Shown piece after piece: positions 35,761-46,703 of a stretch of DNA of 64,000 nt (within the stretch, counting starts at the first letter, position 1; every line of letters starts with the position of its first letter). The notes below the pieces were generated by a model. That model was given only the letters and a program-made list of their open reading frames with translations. It was not told the DNA's origin and did no database searches. Source of the stretch: Rhipidocladum racemiflorum (lineage: Eukaryota > Streptophyta > Magnoliopsida > Poales > Poaceae); the NCBI GenBank assembly GCA_036346355.1, contig CM070592.1, forward strand, positions 38,838,193-38,902,192. Reading direction: 5' to 3'. The position numbers were made by a program, and so were the translations under genes.

Positions 35761-37060
35761 TTTTTTATTTCCTTTTTTGTGTGTTAACCTGCATAAACAA
35801 TGCTGTATATACATAGAAAGAAGATTATAGTATTCAAATCTAATTTTTAGAGCCAAATAAAAATCTTGACTCTTTGATTGAATTGGATTTCAATGGAAAA
35901 AATCACTCTTGCATTGAAAGCTGCTATGTTAAAACAACTTACTAATTTCTTCTTTACACTACAAGAAGCTATCTCGCTATCCAAGCCATTAATTAGGAAA
36001 AGGTTACACAATTTGATCTCAGGATAGCCTCTTATGTGTTAATTGGATATGACTAGGATGAGCTCAGGTACAGGAACCAGAGAACTATTAAAAGGTTCAA
36101 CACAGGAACCAGATAACTATTAAAAGGTAGGACACAATAATATGATTTTATTATTTCGATGTTGTCAATGTGAGTCATGAACTCAAGTTTAAGATTTTTC
36201 TTTAATGGCTGTCATATTATAGACATGCAACTATGCAAGTAGTTTGGAGTTTTTTTGGTTGTTTGGTATAAAATAATTGACCTTTTCAGTAATGTTTAAT
36301 GTGTGTGTTTTCGTTTTTGTAGGAATAGCCTTCTCTTTCAGAGAACAGTTTTGTTAAGGCCAAAGATTCAGCTGTAGTTCCTTTTCTGCAAACTATGATA
36401 ATGCCACAAAATAGTGTCTTTATGTGCAAGTTAATTATGACATAAAGTTCCATCAATTTGATTCTCATGAATTGGTGTCTGTCATGGAGAAGAAGGTGAG
36501 CCGTGAGCGTCTTGGTTGAAATTCGGAGTTCTTGTTAACTATTTTTCTTGGGTTGGCTGCAATGTGGGGGTGGTCTTGTGGTGCTATCAGATTATTTGAG
36601 CGCTTATTTCTTTTTTTCCGGCTGGAAATTCTGTAGGTTTAGTCTGGAAATTCTGTAGGTTAAGTGTTCTCCCATGGAGCGTATTCTTGAGAGGTTGCGT
36701 GTGTAGGGAGTTCGAGGTATGACTTAGAAATGGGTAGCTCATGTCTTCACACAGATTATCACCTGTGTTTTCTTTTGTTAATTAGTTTATTGTTTCTTAA
36801 AAAGAACAAACGTTGACATGGTGATGGAGGGGAAAAATGAAGTTTCTTAATTTTAAGGATGAGAAACATTCAGAGGTTCATGAAGGATTCTTGTGAGAAT
36901 GAATTGTATGAAAAGCTTGCAATATAGTACTCACTCATCAGTTTTTTTCCTAAAGGTTTATGGCATTATCACTAGAAGTTGGGGGGCAGTTCTGTGTGTG
37001 TAGCATGGAAAACCTTGACGAATTCATGCCTTGGGAGTTCATGTGGAGAGTTTGGGTTTT
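35761..37060. other. Helitron 3' half without recognisable genes
   Basis: AT-rich sequence with a small direct repeat (CAGGAACCAGA.AACTATTAAAAGGT at about 36070 and 36105) and GGAAATTCTGTAGGTT twice at about 36625-36660. I see no coding domain. Confidence 0.5.
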
Positions 37061-37087
37061 CGTTGCAACGCACGGGCACCTAACTAG

Positions 37088-37282
37088 TATCAGTAACATA
37101 TCAGTTAATCACCTCTTGAATCCACATTGGCTGCATTTCGGAAGTCAGTTGAACGCTCATAAGTTTCCCGGCCCGGGAAAGAGCATCTGCCACCACATGT
37201 TCTTTCCCTTTCTTATAGACTATGCGAAATTGTAACCCCATCAGTCGAGCCATAACCTTACGTTGCATTTCAGTATGCAAAT
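37088..37282 (-). pseudogene. G2 pol fragment right of Helitron
   Basis: This aligns with the RNase H to integrase linker of G1 (28730-28920): both strands of comparison share GCATCTGCCAC, TATAGACTATGCG and CGAGCCATAACCTTACGTTGCATT-like sequence. It shows that 33520-37087 is an insertion into G2. It ends abruptly at 37282 where LTR S4 starts. Confidence 0.82.
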
Positions 37283-39442
37283 TGTAAGTTCAACCTTTGT
37301 TGGTTTTGATGATTGGTTTATGATTAATGCTTAATCATTGTTTATGACAAATCCAATATTTAATGAGACTAACATATTTATTGAGCTTATGTTTAGTAGC
37401 CTTATATTTGGATGGAAAATGGAAAACCCAAGGTATGCATTGTATCAATGTTCATTATTTTATTGCATGCTTAGGATTTAAGTTGAAGTATGAATTTCTC
37501 CATTGCTTTAACCACAAGTGTGTATCATGTTTCCCAATCCATATATTACATAGATGCACACATTTAGGGGGAGTTCACACTCTAATTTAATGTTTCATTG
37601 TATTGATCTATTTCTCATTACCACATATAAAGGATCAAGACATTGAAACTAGATATTTGAGTATACATTTAACACGGATAGTTGTAGTATACTCATGGTA
37701 TCATAGGATATGCTCCAAAGCAATAACATTGAATATGTGCATATTGATTCAAGGTCAATTATATGTATGCACATATCTTTGTGGAGTTTATTCTATAGTT
37801 GGCTTAGAGTAACGATCATTTCCATACAGTCCACATATTATGGATCATTACTTTCCATCAACATGAGTATATGAAAACCTGTGTAGTTATTATATACTCA
37901 TATCAATTTAAATGAACATTTAAATTGAGGTCGTTTATCTCTTAATCATCAAAGAACATTTCATCATGTGTTGATGATATTCTTGTGATTGATTAAGGAT
38001 AATCGATAGCTCTTGAGTATAACGAAGCATTAGTTGTATCAATATACTTAAGACACAAATAGCTCTTGATTCATTAAATTGATTTAGGTTGTGCTCAATC
38101 GTTATGGAGGCATCAATTATGTGTTAATGGAGTGCAAGGATGATTGAGAAAACCATGCATCTTGGACTAACTACTTTCATAAGTGATGATTGAGCCAGGT
38201 TAGGTCCAAAGATGGTTGAGATGATGAAAACGGGACAAGGACGACATCATGAGGTGATGGGCGTCAAGAAGAGATCCCAAAGATAAGGTTCATCAAGAGG
38301 AGATGAATAAGATATTGTGAGAGTCGGGTGTTGATTCCGGGAAAAGAGAAGTAGAGCTAAGTGACGGTCCCCGGGAAAAGCAGTATGATTGAAGATCATA
38401 AAGACCCCAAAGGGGATTGATCGTATGCGGCGTCAAAGGTAACTAGATAGAGTGTCTAGTTATAGGGTTACCGTACTATTAAGAGGGATGCAACGTTGAT
38501 GACATAGAAATGTCTCTGTGCTCAAGTGTTATCTATCCTTAAATAGTTGAGAGACACAAAACGCATCACGTACACCGGAAAGGTTTGTCTTTCTGTCTGG
38601 ATCGGATGTTCCGATCCATCCGTAAGTCTGGTGGTGTGTTGGTGAGAGTCTAGGACCTCTCTGGATTGATCGGAAATTCAGATTAGGGGATCGGAAGGTC
38701 CAATCTATCTTAAGGTGCTAAGTTGTCTAAGTCTCAGGTGCTCCTCTGTGAGGATCGGAAGTTTCGATTTGTGTGATCCAATAATCCAATCGGGACTTAG
38801 AAGCTTTTCGAGTGTGCACCGGACCAAGTTTTTCGGTTCGGCGAAATTGAGTTTCTCTCTGGAAAGATCGAAAGTTTTGATATTTGGGATCGGATAGTTC
38901 GATTAGGCTTAGTGCGAAAAAGGTGCCTCTCTAGAAGGATCGGATGTTTCGATACATGTGATCGGATGTTCCGATCTGTGTGATCGGATGTTCCGATTAG
39001 TACATTGGTTTAGAAGGTGCGTCTCTGGATGGATCAGATGTTCCGATCGTGCGGATTGGATGTTCCGATCGTGCATATCGGATGTTCCGATGTGGCATAT
39101 TAGATGTTCCGATTTGGCATATTGGATGTTCCGATATGTGTAAAATCCAATGTTGAGCTTAGTCGAGTTCTGGAGTTTTTGCCTGATCGGAACATCCGAT
39201 GTTGGGATCGGAAGTTCCGATTTGGGTAAAACGGCTAGTTTTCTTGCTCCAATGGCTAGTTTTTGGGTGTGGGGTATAAATACCCCCCTTGGCCGGTTAG
39301 GAAAGAGGTGGTTGATGTTGAGGTTGTTGTTGAAGGGATAAACAAGAGGTTGAGCTAGTTGAGTAGAGAGAGCACCTTGGGATGCATTTGTTGCTCCTTG
39401 GTCATCTCTTTAGTTAGAGAGAGCTCTAATCACAGGTGTTGT
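37283..39442 (+). mobile_element. S4: SIRE/Maximus-type LTR fragment
   Basis: It starts TGTAAGTTCAACC where G2 is interrupted and has the features of SIRE/Maximus LTRs: the 19-bp word CCGTACTATTAAGAGGGAT (38471-38489), a dyad array (38590-39225), AACGGCTAG (39230-39238) and a TATA box (TATAAATA, 39275-39282). It is cut at 39443, where LTR S2 begins. No coding region of S4 is seen, so it is a partial or solo LTR, orientation plus. Confidence 0.7.
38590..39225 (+). repeat. S4 dyad array, GATCGGATGTTCCGATC
   Basis: About twelve copies or variants of TCGGATGTTCCGA are spread over 640 bases, densest at 38938-39135. The core dyad is CGGA-TGT-TCCG. Variants such as ATCGGAAGTTCCGAT and ATCGGAACATCCGAT also keep the half-sites. 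Confidence 0.85.
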
Positions 39443-39755
39443 TGAAAGTGCATCTAGGCCCTTTAAGGATTTTGGTGAATTATGATAATACGATTAAGGG
39501 ACTAACGGTTTTTGTGAGCATTATTGAACAGATTGTTATGCTTGATGATGTATCTAAACGCAATGGGGAAACCTCAAAACAAAGAAGAAAATATGTTTGT
39601 TAGACTTGATACCATGTATCTAGTTTATTTTCTATTGAGTCTAAGGACAACCGTACTATAAAGAGGGATCTGACGACAAATAGCTTTGGTATGACTATAT
39701 GTGCTCAAAGATGAATATTAATTGTCAAAAGTGTCAAAGTTTCAAGTTTTAGAAG
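39443..39755 (+). mobile_element. S2: SIRE/Maximus-type LTR, left part
   Basis: It starts TGAAAGTGCATCTAGGCCC, the family's LTR start, and has CCGTACTATAAAGAGGGAT at 39651-39669. It is split at the AGAAG target by element S1 and resumes at 51291. Confidence 0.75.
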
Positions 39756-42451
39756 TGAAAGGACCGGGATGTCGGCCTAGAGGGGGGGTGAATAGGCGAT
39801 TACAAAATTATACCCAATTTAAATTAATCTATCAGAGATAATGCGGAAGCAAAGGGTACAATTAAGTTTTGCAATTTAAACAATTCAGCCCGAGACAGGT
39901 AACCCGGAGACTCCGGATATATTATCCGGATACTCCGGTATATCCGGATACTCCGGATTAATATACCGGATACTCCGGACAACTCGGATAGTCCGAACTA
40001 AATACCGGACTCTCCGGATTGACTGGTTCGGCCAGAATAGAGCACACGCAATAAAATTAAGCACGACTTCGATTCTAGTGATACAAATTACTCTACTGCA
40101 ACAGAGCAAGTATACAAGCAAGAATAGATGCGGTAGAAGCAATCTAATCAATCTAAGCACAAGAATCGAAGACAAATTAAACAAGTGAGTAAAAGAGGAA
40201 ACCGAAGGAAACACGAAGATTTGTTCCCGAAGTTCGGATCCTTGAGGGGATCCTACGTCTCCGTTGAGGCGGCTCGGTCACACTTGAGCCGGGGTCTCTT
40301 TCAACCCTTGTCCTCCCGGTGTTGCACTTGGCACTCGACGACGGCCGGTCACCCAAGACTCGGAGTCTCTTTCAACTCGCTAGCCGCTCGTCGTTGCACC
40401 TTGCATACGCCGGCTTCACTTCTTTGATTCCTTTCCTCGCGGAGGCGGAATCCGGCCTTCACAAACTTCCCACGGCGCACCACACCAAGTTGGTGGCTCG
40501 TAGGCGACCTCCTAGCCGTCTAGGAGTCCTCAATCTCCAAGAGTAACAAATACTCTCGAAGAACTCACTTAGAATCAACCTCAAGTGCTCAACAACTTAA
40601 ATCACACTTAACCCTAGCACTACCCACTCTCACACCCAACCCTTCACTCAAAAGGGGATCACTAAGATCTTAGGATTAGAGGGGCTTTGGGGGCTCAAGA
40701 TCACCAAGAAAATACCTCAATACACCCAAAGAAACATCCCCAATCGGCTACTTTGAAGTGGGCAAGAAGGGGCTTTAAATAGCCATCCCAAAAACTAGCC
40801 GTTTGGGACCGAATCGGGCAACCCGAGACTCGGAAAAAACCGGAGACTACGGATCATCCGGATACTCGGAATCATCCGGATACTCGGATAACCCGAGACT
40901 CCGGTTACAACCCGATACTCCGGATCTCCCAGCAAAGACGCAAAGACCCGGACGAAAACGAGCATAACTTTTGACTCCGGACTCCGATTTCGACAAATTC
41001 GGACTTTTCGGAAAGCTATGAACGGTGGCTATCCAACTAACAAGGTCTCACTACCCAAATCCAAAAGGATCAAATCAGATTTCACAAAGAATCCACAAGG
41101 AGACCTCAAATTCTCACTTTCCAAAACCACCAACACTTCTATCCCTCACACCAACCCACCTACACCTAGGTGAACACGGTGTGACTTGGGTTTCTCAACC
41201 TTAGACAAGGATAGACCACTTTGAGCACTTGAGACTTATCTAAGTGATTTCAACGATTGCATCCCTCTTAATAGTACGGCAATCCTTAGACTCAAATTTA
41301 ACACAAAATCTAAGTCTTACACTAAGCTTACATGCCGACTTCTTGGATGCACGGAGCATGATGACGCTTTCACTAAGATTGATGACGCCCTTCGTCTTGT
41401 CAACCTCGACGCGATTCACCTCATGAGACTCTCGTCCTCCCCGACCTTGACCTCGATCATCACCCAGACGATTCTTACGCCAAGTCGCTCTTGACTTAGT
41501 CCTCAGCTCTTGGTGACACCGCCGTCTTACTTGACTTCGACTCGCTTGTCATCCTTCAAACCACCTTGGTCATCAAACACCCAACTTTGGGACCTAATTC
41601 TCATCAACAACACTCAGCACACATATTAGTCCCAAAGGCTCAATAGATATGAATTAGATTTGAATAAGATTGAGCGTGCAGAATAGAGCACAACAAGTGT
41701 TCCATATAAACAAACAGGAAACTACTAGGAACACTTGACAAAAGAATTGTTCTCTACTAAGTGCAGCATGATGAATATGTGATTGATCTATATGCACTTA
41801 GAGAGATAATTGCCAATAAGATGAATCATTTAAATCAAGGCAAGGATCACAGACTTTACTTAAAAGAAGCACATGATAGAATATACATGAATTACACATG
41901 TGCAAACAATATTTGGAATGAGAGTAAATAATGCGATCCAATTCTAGATTAAACTTCACTAAGAGAGGTGCATTAGAAGATACACAACTAAGACAAGTAT
42001 GCACCAAGTCAATATGAAGCAATGAAGTTTAACTCTAGTTAACACAAGCATAATAAAAACAAAGCACATAATGAACTCAAATGAATATATATATGCACAA
42101 GCAGTTTTGACATGAATCAATGTGCACATATGAAATCAACAAGTTACTTAGAGTTCAATATGCATTTGCTAAAGAGGAATGCAATGACAAATATGGAAGG
42201 AATACCGAGATTGCATACCTCATTTTTGCTTAACCATCCCAATTGATTTTCCTCTAAAATATATGAGACTAATATTCAACTAGGCAATAAACATGTTAGT
42301 CTCATAACAATATAAACATATTAGAGGTTTGTCATTTGTTAAGCACTAAGTTAAGCATTTGTACAATTACATTGATTGACATTACATGCGTTTGTCATTA
42401 ATCGTTTATCATTAATCACCAAAACAACATAAGTGCCTAGACGCACTTTCA
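39756..42451 (-). repeat. S1 3' LTR
   Basis: On the + strand it reads TGAAAGGACCGGGATGTCGG to GACGCACTTTCA. Reading the minus strand as sense, it holds the 19-bp word at 41261-41280, dyads CCGGATACTCCGG near 40830-40930 and 39895-40020, AACGGCTAG (40795-40803), and a TATA-like CTATTTAAAG (40773-40782). Confidence 0.92.
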
Positions 42452-45400
42452 ATCTCCCTCTTTTTGGTGATTTATGACAAACAATTTAACAAATGCACTA
42501 AAGGACAATATAAAGATATTTAGCATTGAAATGAACACGGAGAATGAGTTAGAGATCATACTTACAAATATTCTCCCTCTTTTTCATTGTCCCTTTTTGT
42601 CCATCGATTTTTGGGAATTTGATAAGTCCATAAATTCTCCCCAAATGTTCTCCCTCGTTTTGTCAATCGATTAGGGGGCAATTGATAAATCCATAAATTC
42701 TCCCCCTTTGTCATTAATCCCAAAAAAGAATAACCTTTTCTCCCTCTAGATTGAACACTCAATAAAAAGATTAGGAAGAACAAAATAAAACAAAGGAGCT
42801 AGTAATAAGACAATGATATCAATGATATTAAGCTCCCCCTAAATCTAGGCAAGATATGATATCAATTATATCCAAGATTTAGGTGATTGATATTTCCAAT
42901 TGAACAAGTTTAAAGCTATCATGATTTACAAGATATAAGTGAAGCTCAAACATGTCAATTAAATAAGATACCAATCGATGATACCAATTCAAATGAAGTC
43001 ATGTTTCACAAGAATGTAAGAGATGCTTAAATCATGACAAAGATCATATAGCAAATATGTGTATCAGAGCATAATAACTATCAATATCATATAGCCACTG
43101 TATGGAAGTGAATTACATGCTTATGATCAATTTAAAGAGTAAGGTATACATCTTACTAATGTGTTCTTGAACTTACATTTCCTCCTCCTTAAGCATGGTG
43201 TCATCCATACCAATCATACTAATATGGCAAAAAGTTAGATGACACTTAAATAGAGAGAAAATGCAATTTACAATGAGAGGATACCAATTGATAAGCAATT
43301 GAAGTAGTATCGGAGCAATCTAATTACCAATTGAAATACATAATGATTGAAAGAAATGATATCAATTGGAAGACTTAACATTATAAACATTACACCATTT
43401 AAAATTTAAGACAATTAGCATAATGGTGTACAAAGACATTATTAAATATGGTCAGAAAGAAATACGTCCCTTCAGTCGGTTCTTGTCTATTGCATGTTCG
43501 AATCGGTCATGGTCAAGTCGCACGGCCTCGGATCCCTCGGACTTTGGAGCTACACTCCTTTCCTTCATCTCACCGTCGAAGTTGACACCTTTTCCGAAAC
43601 CTTGAACATCAACAGACAAGCACACGATTTCCAGGAACAAGTATCTTTCAACTTGACCCAAGTTAGTTTGATAATGTCTAAATGCACTGTGCAAGATAAA
43701 GATGATAAGCATGATAGTACTACTTGCATGCACTTTTTCAAATTTAAGAACCCAAATGAAGATCTTGTAATATTAACTTACAAGAAGGATTGAAACACAT
43801 TCAATTTTAACTCTCGAAATCCTCTTTTAGCAATTATCTTCAATACATTGAAGAGAGGAATCACTTTGAGGCTAAGATACAAGTAAATCCAGTTTCTAAA
43901 AGAACTTAGCCAAAGGATGCACTTTCAATGGAATGAAAACTTAAATAGATAAGCTCCACTTAAAAGCTTGGAGCAATGAAAAAGCTCACTTAGTTTTCAT
44001 CTTTGAAAGGCTTGCCAAGATACCAAATGAAAGAACTAAAGCTCAAAACAAAGGAAGGTATCTCAAGGTTATTTGAAACTAATTCAAATAACTCACTTCA
44101 TTTTATTAGGCTTTACGATAAACATCGTGATTCTCTTGCAGAATCCAAACTCTTGCCTAATAGGGTTAAGCGAGAAACCCAACGCAAATACCACTTGAGA
44201 AATTAGATACCAATTGGAAAAAACTATCTCAAGGGAGATGCTTGAAGAACTTCTTTCGAGAAAGAGCATAAAGAAATTTTCATTAACGAACAATGCTCAA
44301 ATGGAATTTCTCCTCTTTATGCATTTCAATTCATAAAGAACCTCACATAGAGAGTTCTTAAGCGATTGAACTTACAATTTAAGCTTAGGGAGAATCCAAC
44401 TCAAAAGACTTTGGGTATCAAAATAATGCTACAAAGAGGCAACATATACCACTTGTAGGAAACTTGAAGTTCATTGATACCAATTGGATAGATCAAATAA
44501 GATGAAACCCCTTGGAAACACGATAAATGAATAACGCTCTCTTGATACTTCTTATTGGATCAAATCACAAAGATATTGATACCAATAAAAAAAAGATATT
44601 CGATTGAATCGATGAGAATCAGAGCAATTAACCATTTAAGGGTATCAAAGAGCAACTTGAAAGCTTTAGAGTCAAACAAATGAGGATACCACTTGAAAAC
44701 ATGTAAATGCCCAAAACTTGACATAAATACGCTCCACAAGATATTCAATAAAAGAATCATGGAGCTATTTTGCATTTGAATTGCTCAAGTTTTGTCTAGC
44801 CAATGATACCACTTAAAAGAAAATCGATAAGTTTGAAGGGTATCAGAGCAATAAACACTGACAGGTAACAGGGCAAATGCAAATACAAGAAAATCTAAAT
44901 CACAAAGATTTAGAAAGGTATCAGAGCTGAAAAATTTTGAGAACAAGCAAAGGGGTACAAGGAAATCACTTAAAAAGAACAAATCCCCTTGCAACCAAAA
45001 AAACTCCTCAAAACTGATACCACTAGTAAACTCCTTCAAAAAAAAAAACATTTGATTTTGTGCAAAAAGAAGCTTTGGGATTGCAAGAATCTTTTTCCAA
45101 AAAGAATTCTTGAAAAAGGAAGCACCAAATTAAAGATATCCCAAAACCAAATTCGAAAATCCGAAATTTTCAGAATTTTCAGTCTTGTCGTTAGACCAAG
45201 CACTACCACAAGACACAACGCAGGTAGTGCCAGGGATCAGATTACCGCTGCTCAAAGTAGTGCCGACTTTGGTACAACTGAACTGAAACTTTTTGCAAAT
45301 AGTCAAATTTGATTCAAATGAAGTCCAAATGATTTGAAATGTTTAGGGAACTAACTTTGGACATTTTGAAGGTTTTGAAACAAGTTTTGCTTTAAAATAA

Positions 45401-46703
45401 TTTTCATTTAACTCGATTTTGGCGAAATGCGCTTTGAGGCATAAAAATGAAATCGAAACTCGAAAAGTCCTCAAAGTGCAATTTCAACTCGGATTTCATC
45501 CACAATTGAACCCTCATGGCTTGAAGGATTTGAAATACATTTTTGAAGCCATGATCACTTATAAAAACAATAGAATCCGATTTGAAAGCCAAAATCCTAT
45601 ATTAGGTATGTTTGAGTTAAAGCACAAATTGTTTTAGGCCAAAATATTTTCTAGAATAGGAATTTTTATTTTCAAAGCTTGTAAAACCTTTCAAATACAA
45701 AGTAGGATAGTTTTACAAGCCTTTTTGCAAATTTAGGCCTTTTAAACAAGATTTTGACTATTGTCCAAAGAAGGTCCTTTTGAAGAACCAAATGAAAACC
45801 AACAAAGTCAAATTCAATTAACACAAAGAATCAAATCCATCTTAAGAGAATGGGATAAGAGTTAGAGATTTGAAACTTTATGTATGAGTTTGAAATACCA
45901 TTTTGGACTTAGATATAGCAAAGGATCCGGTCCAAATGGCAATACTCATTAAGTGCAATATTTTGACCGATATAGGTCAAACTAAGATTTTCGGGGAATT
46001 TCGAAAGCAAATAGCTTTTGTTTGGTTGGTCTTTTGAAAAACTTTTGAACAAAAAAGATATTAAGAATGACCAACTCTAGGAGTTTTGCTTTAAGATTAT
46101 TTTCAAAATCCTTTTACTTTTAATTCTATGAAAATTATAAGTTTAAATCCAAAACAAGATACTACTATCTAGATTTTGGGCTTGAAACTCATTTTCTTTT
46201 CAAAATAGAATTTTGGGAAGCCAAAACCTTTGGAAAACATTTCAAAGACATTTGTATACAAATTTCAACTAGTTTTCCAAAAAGAATTCTAGTAAGTACA
46301 CAAATTTTGAGTTTTGGCTAAAAGGTTGATTTTGAAATTATATATTATGTACTTATATACATATGGGCACATGTAGGGATGTGATACACATGAATATGAA
46401 TTAGCACTCCCCCTAAATGTGCCACTCTTAACTTGCTCAAGATTACAATTAAAGCACAACTATGAAGCAAGAGCAAGTACACACAACAAGCAATTAAATT
46501 GAATTTGCATGATACTAAAGCGTCTAAACCTACACAAGGCTAGAAGCAATAATGTAATCAATTTAAATACTTGTTACCGAGATGGCATTGGCTTATGATT
46601 GACTTGATTATCTTCATGCTTGGCTCCAATTGCAATTGATAGTTCATTTTTCTTCTTGTGGAGATCAAGCATCCAATCCATCTCTTAGTACCTAATAATT
46701 CTT
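42452..46703 (-). other. S1 non-coding interior, with PBS-like words
   Basis: These 4.25 kb replace pol. No domain is found in any frame. From about 42960 to 45030 the words GATACCAATTG/GATACCACTTG and GTATCAGAGCAA recur many times, alternating in orientation. They resemble the primer-binding site and its flank (TTGGTATCAGAGC). The remainder (45050-46400) is AT-rich with AATTTTGAAA-type runs. AGATATCCC... is followed by a small inverted segment around 45190-45260 (CACTACCACAAG...GGTAGTGCCAGG). Confidence 0.75.

Larger units (their letters stand above)
33520..37087. mobile_element. Helitron inserted in G2, 3568 bp
   Basis: The insert in G2 starts TCAGGTTCTTCGCC after an A, and ends CGCACGGGCACCTAACTAG before a T, that is A/T target, TC start and CTAG end. 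The palindrome CGTTGCAACG lies at 37061-37070, 17 bases from the end; this end sequence is common in grass Helitrons. There is no Rep/helicase domain. The first 800 bases are GC-rich with open frames I cannot identify (33585-33767 minus, 33809-34069 plus), possibly captured exons. A few tens of bases of G2 are missing at the left junction. Confidence 0.78.
22387..37282 (-). mobile_element. G2: Ty3/gypsy chromovirus, interrupted, 5' end lost
   Basis: G2's 3' LTR is 22387-22399 joined to 31795-32150, split by G1. Sewing the flanks of G1 together gives one continuous LTR (TGTTGTGCCCCCT then TGCCGCCGACG). A purine tract (CATGGGGAGATAC, minus strand) abuts the LTR at 32151. Internal sequence 32151-33519 (chromodomain, integrase) resumes at 37088-37282 (RNase H to integrase linker), with a Helitron between. 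G2 then stops where LTR S4 begins. The family is the same as G1. The 5' LTR is not in the window. Confidence 0.85.

Noticed and set aside
42960..45030. Possible tRNA genes suggested by GTATCAGAGC and GGTATC words
   Set aside because: The words match only the PBS complement of the tRNA 3' end. No cloverleaf, anticodon arm or T-loop could be found.
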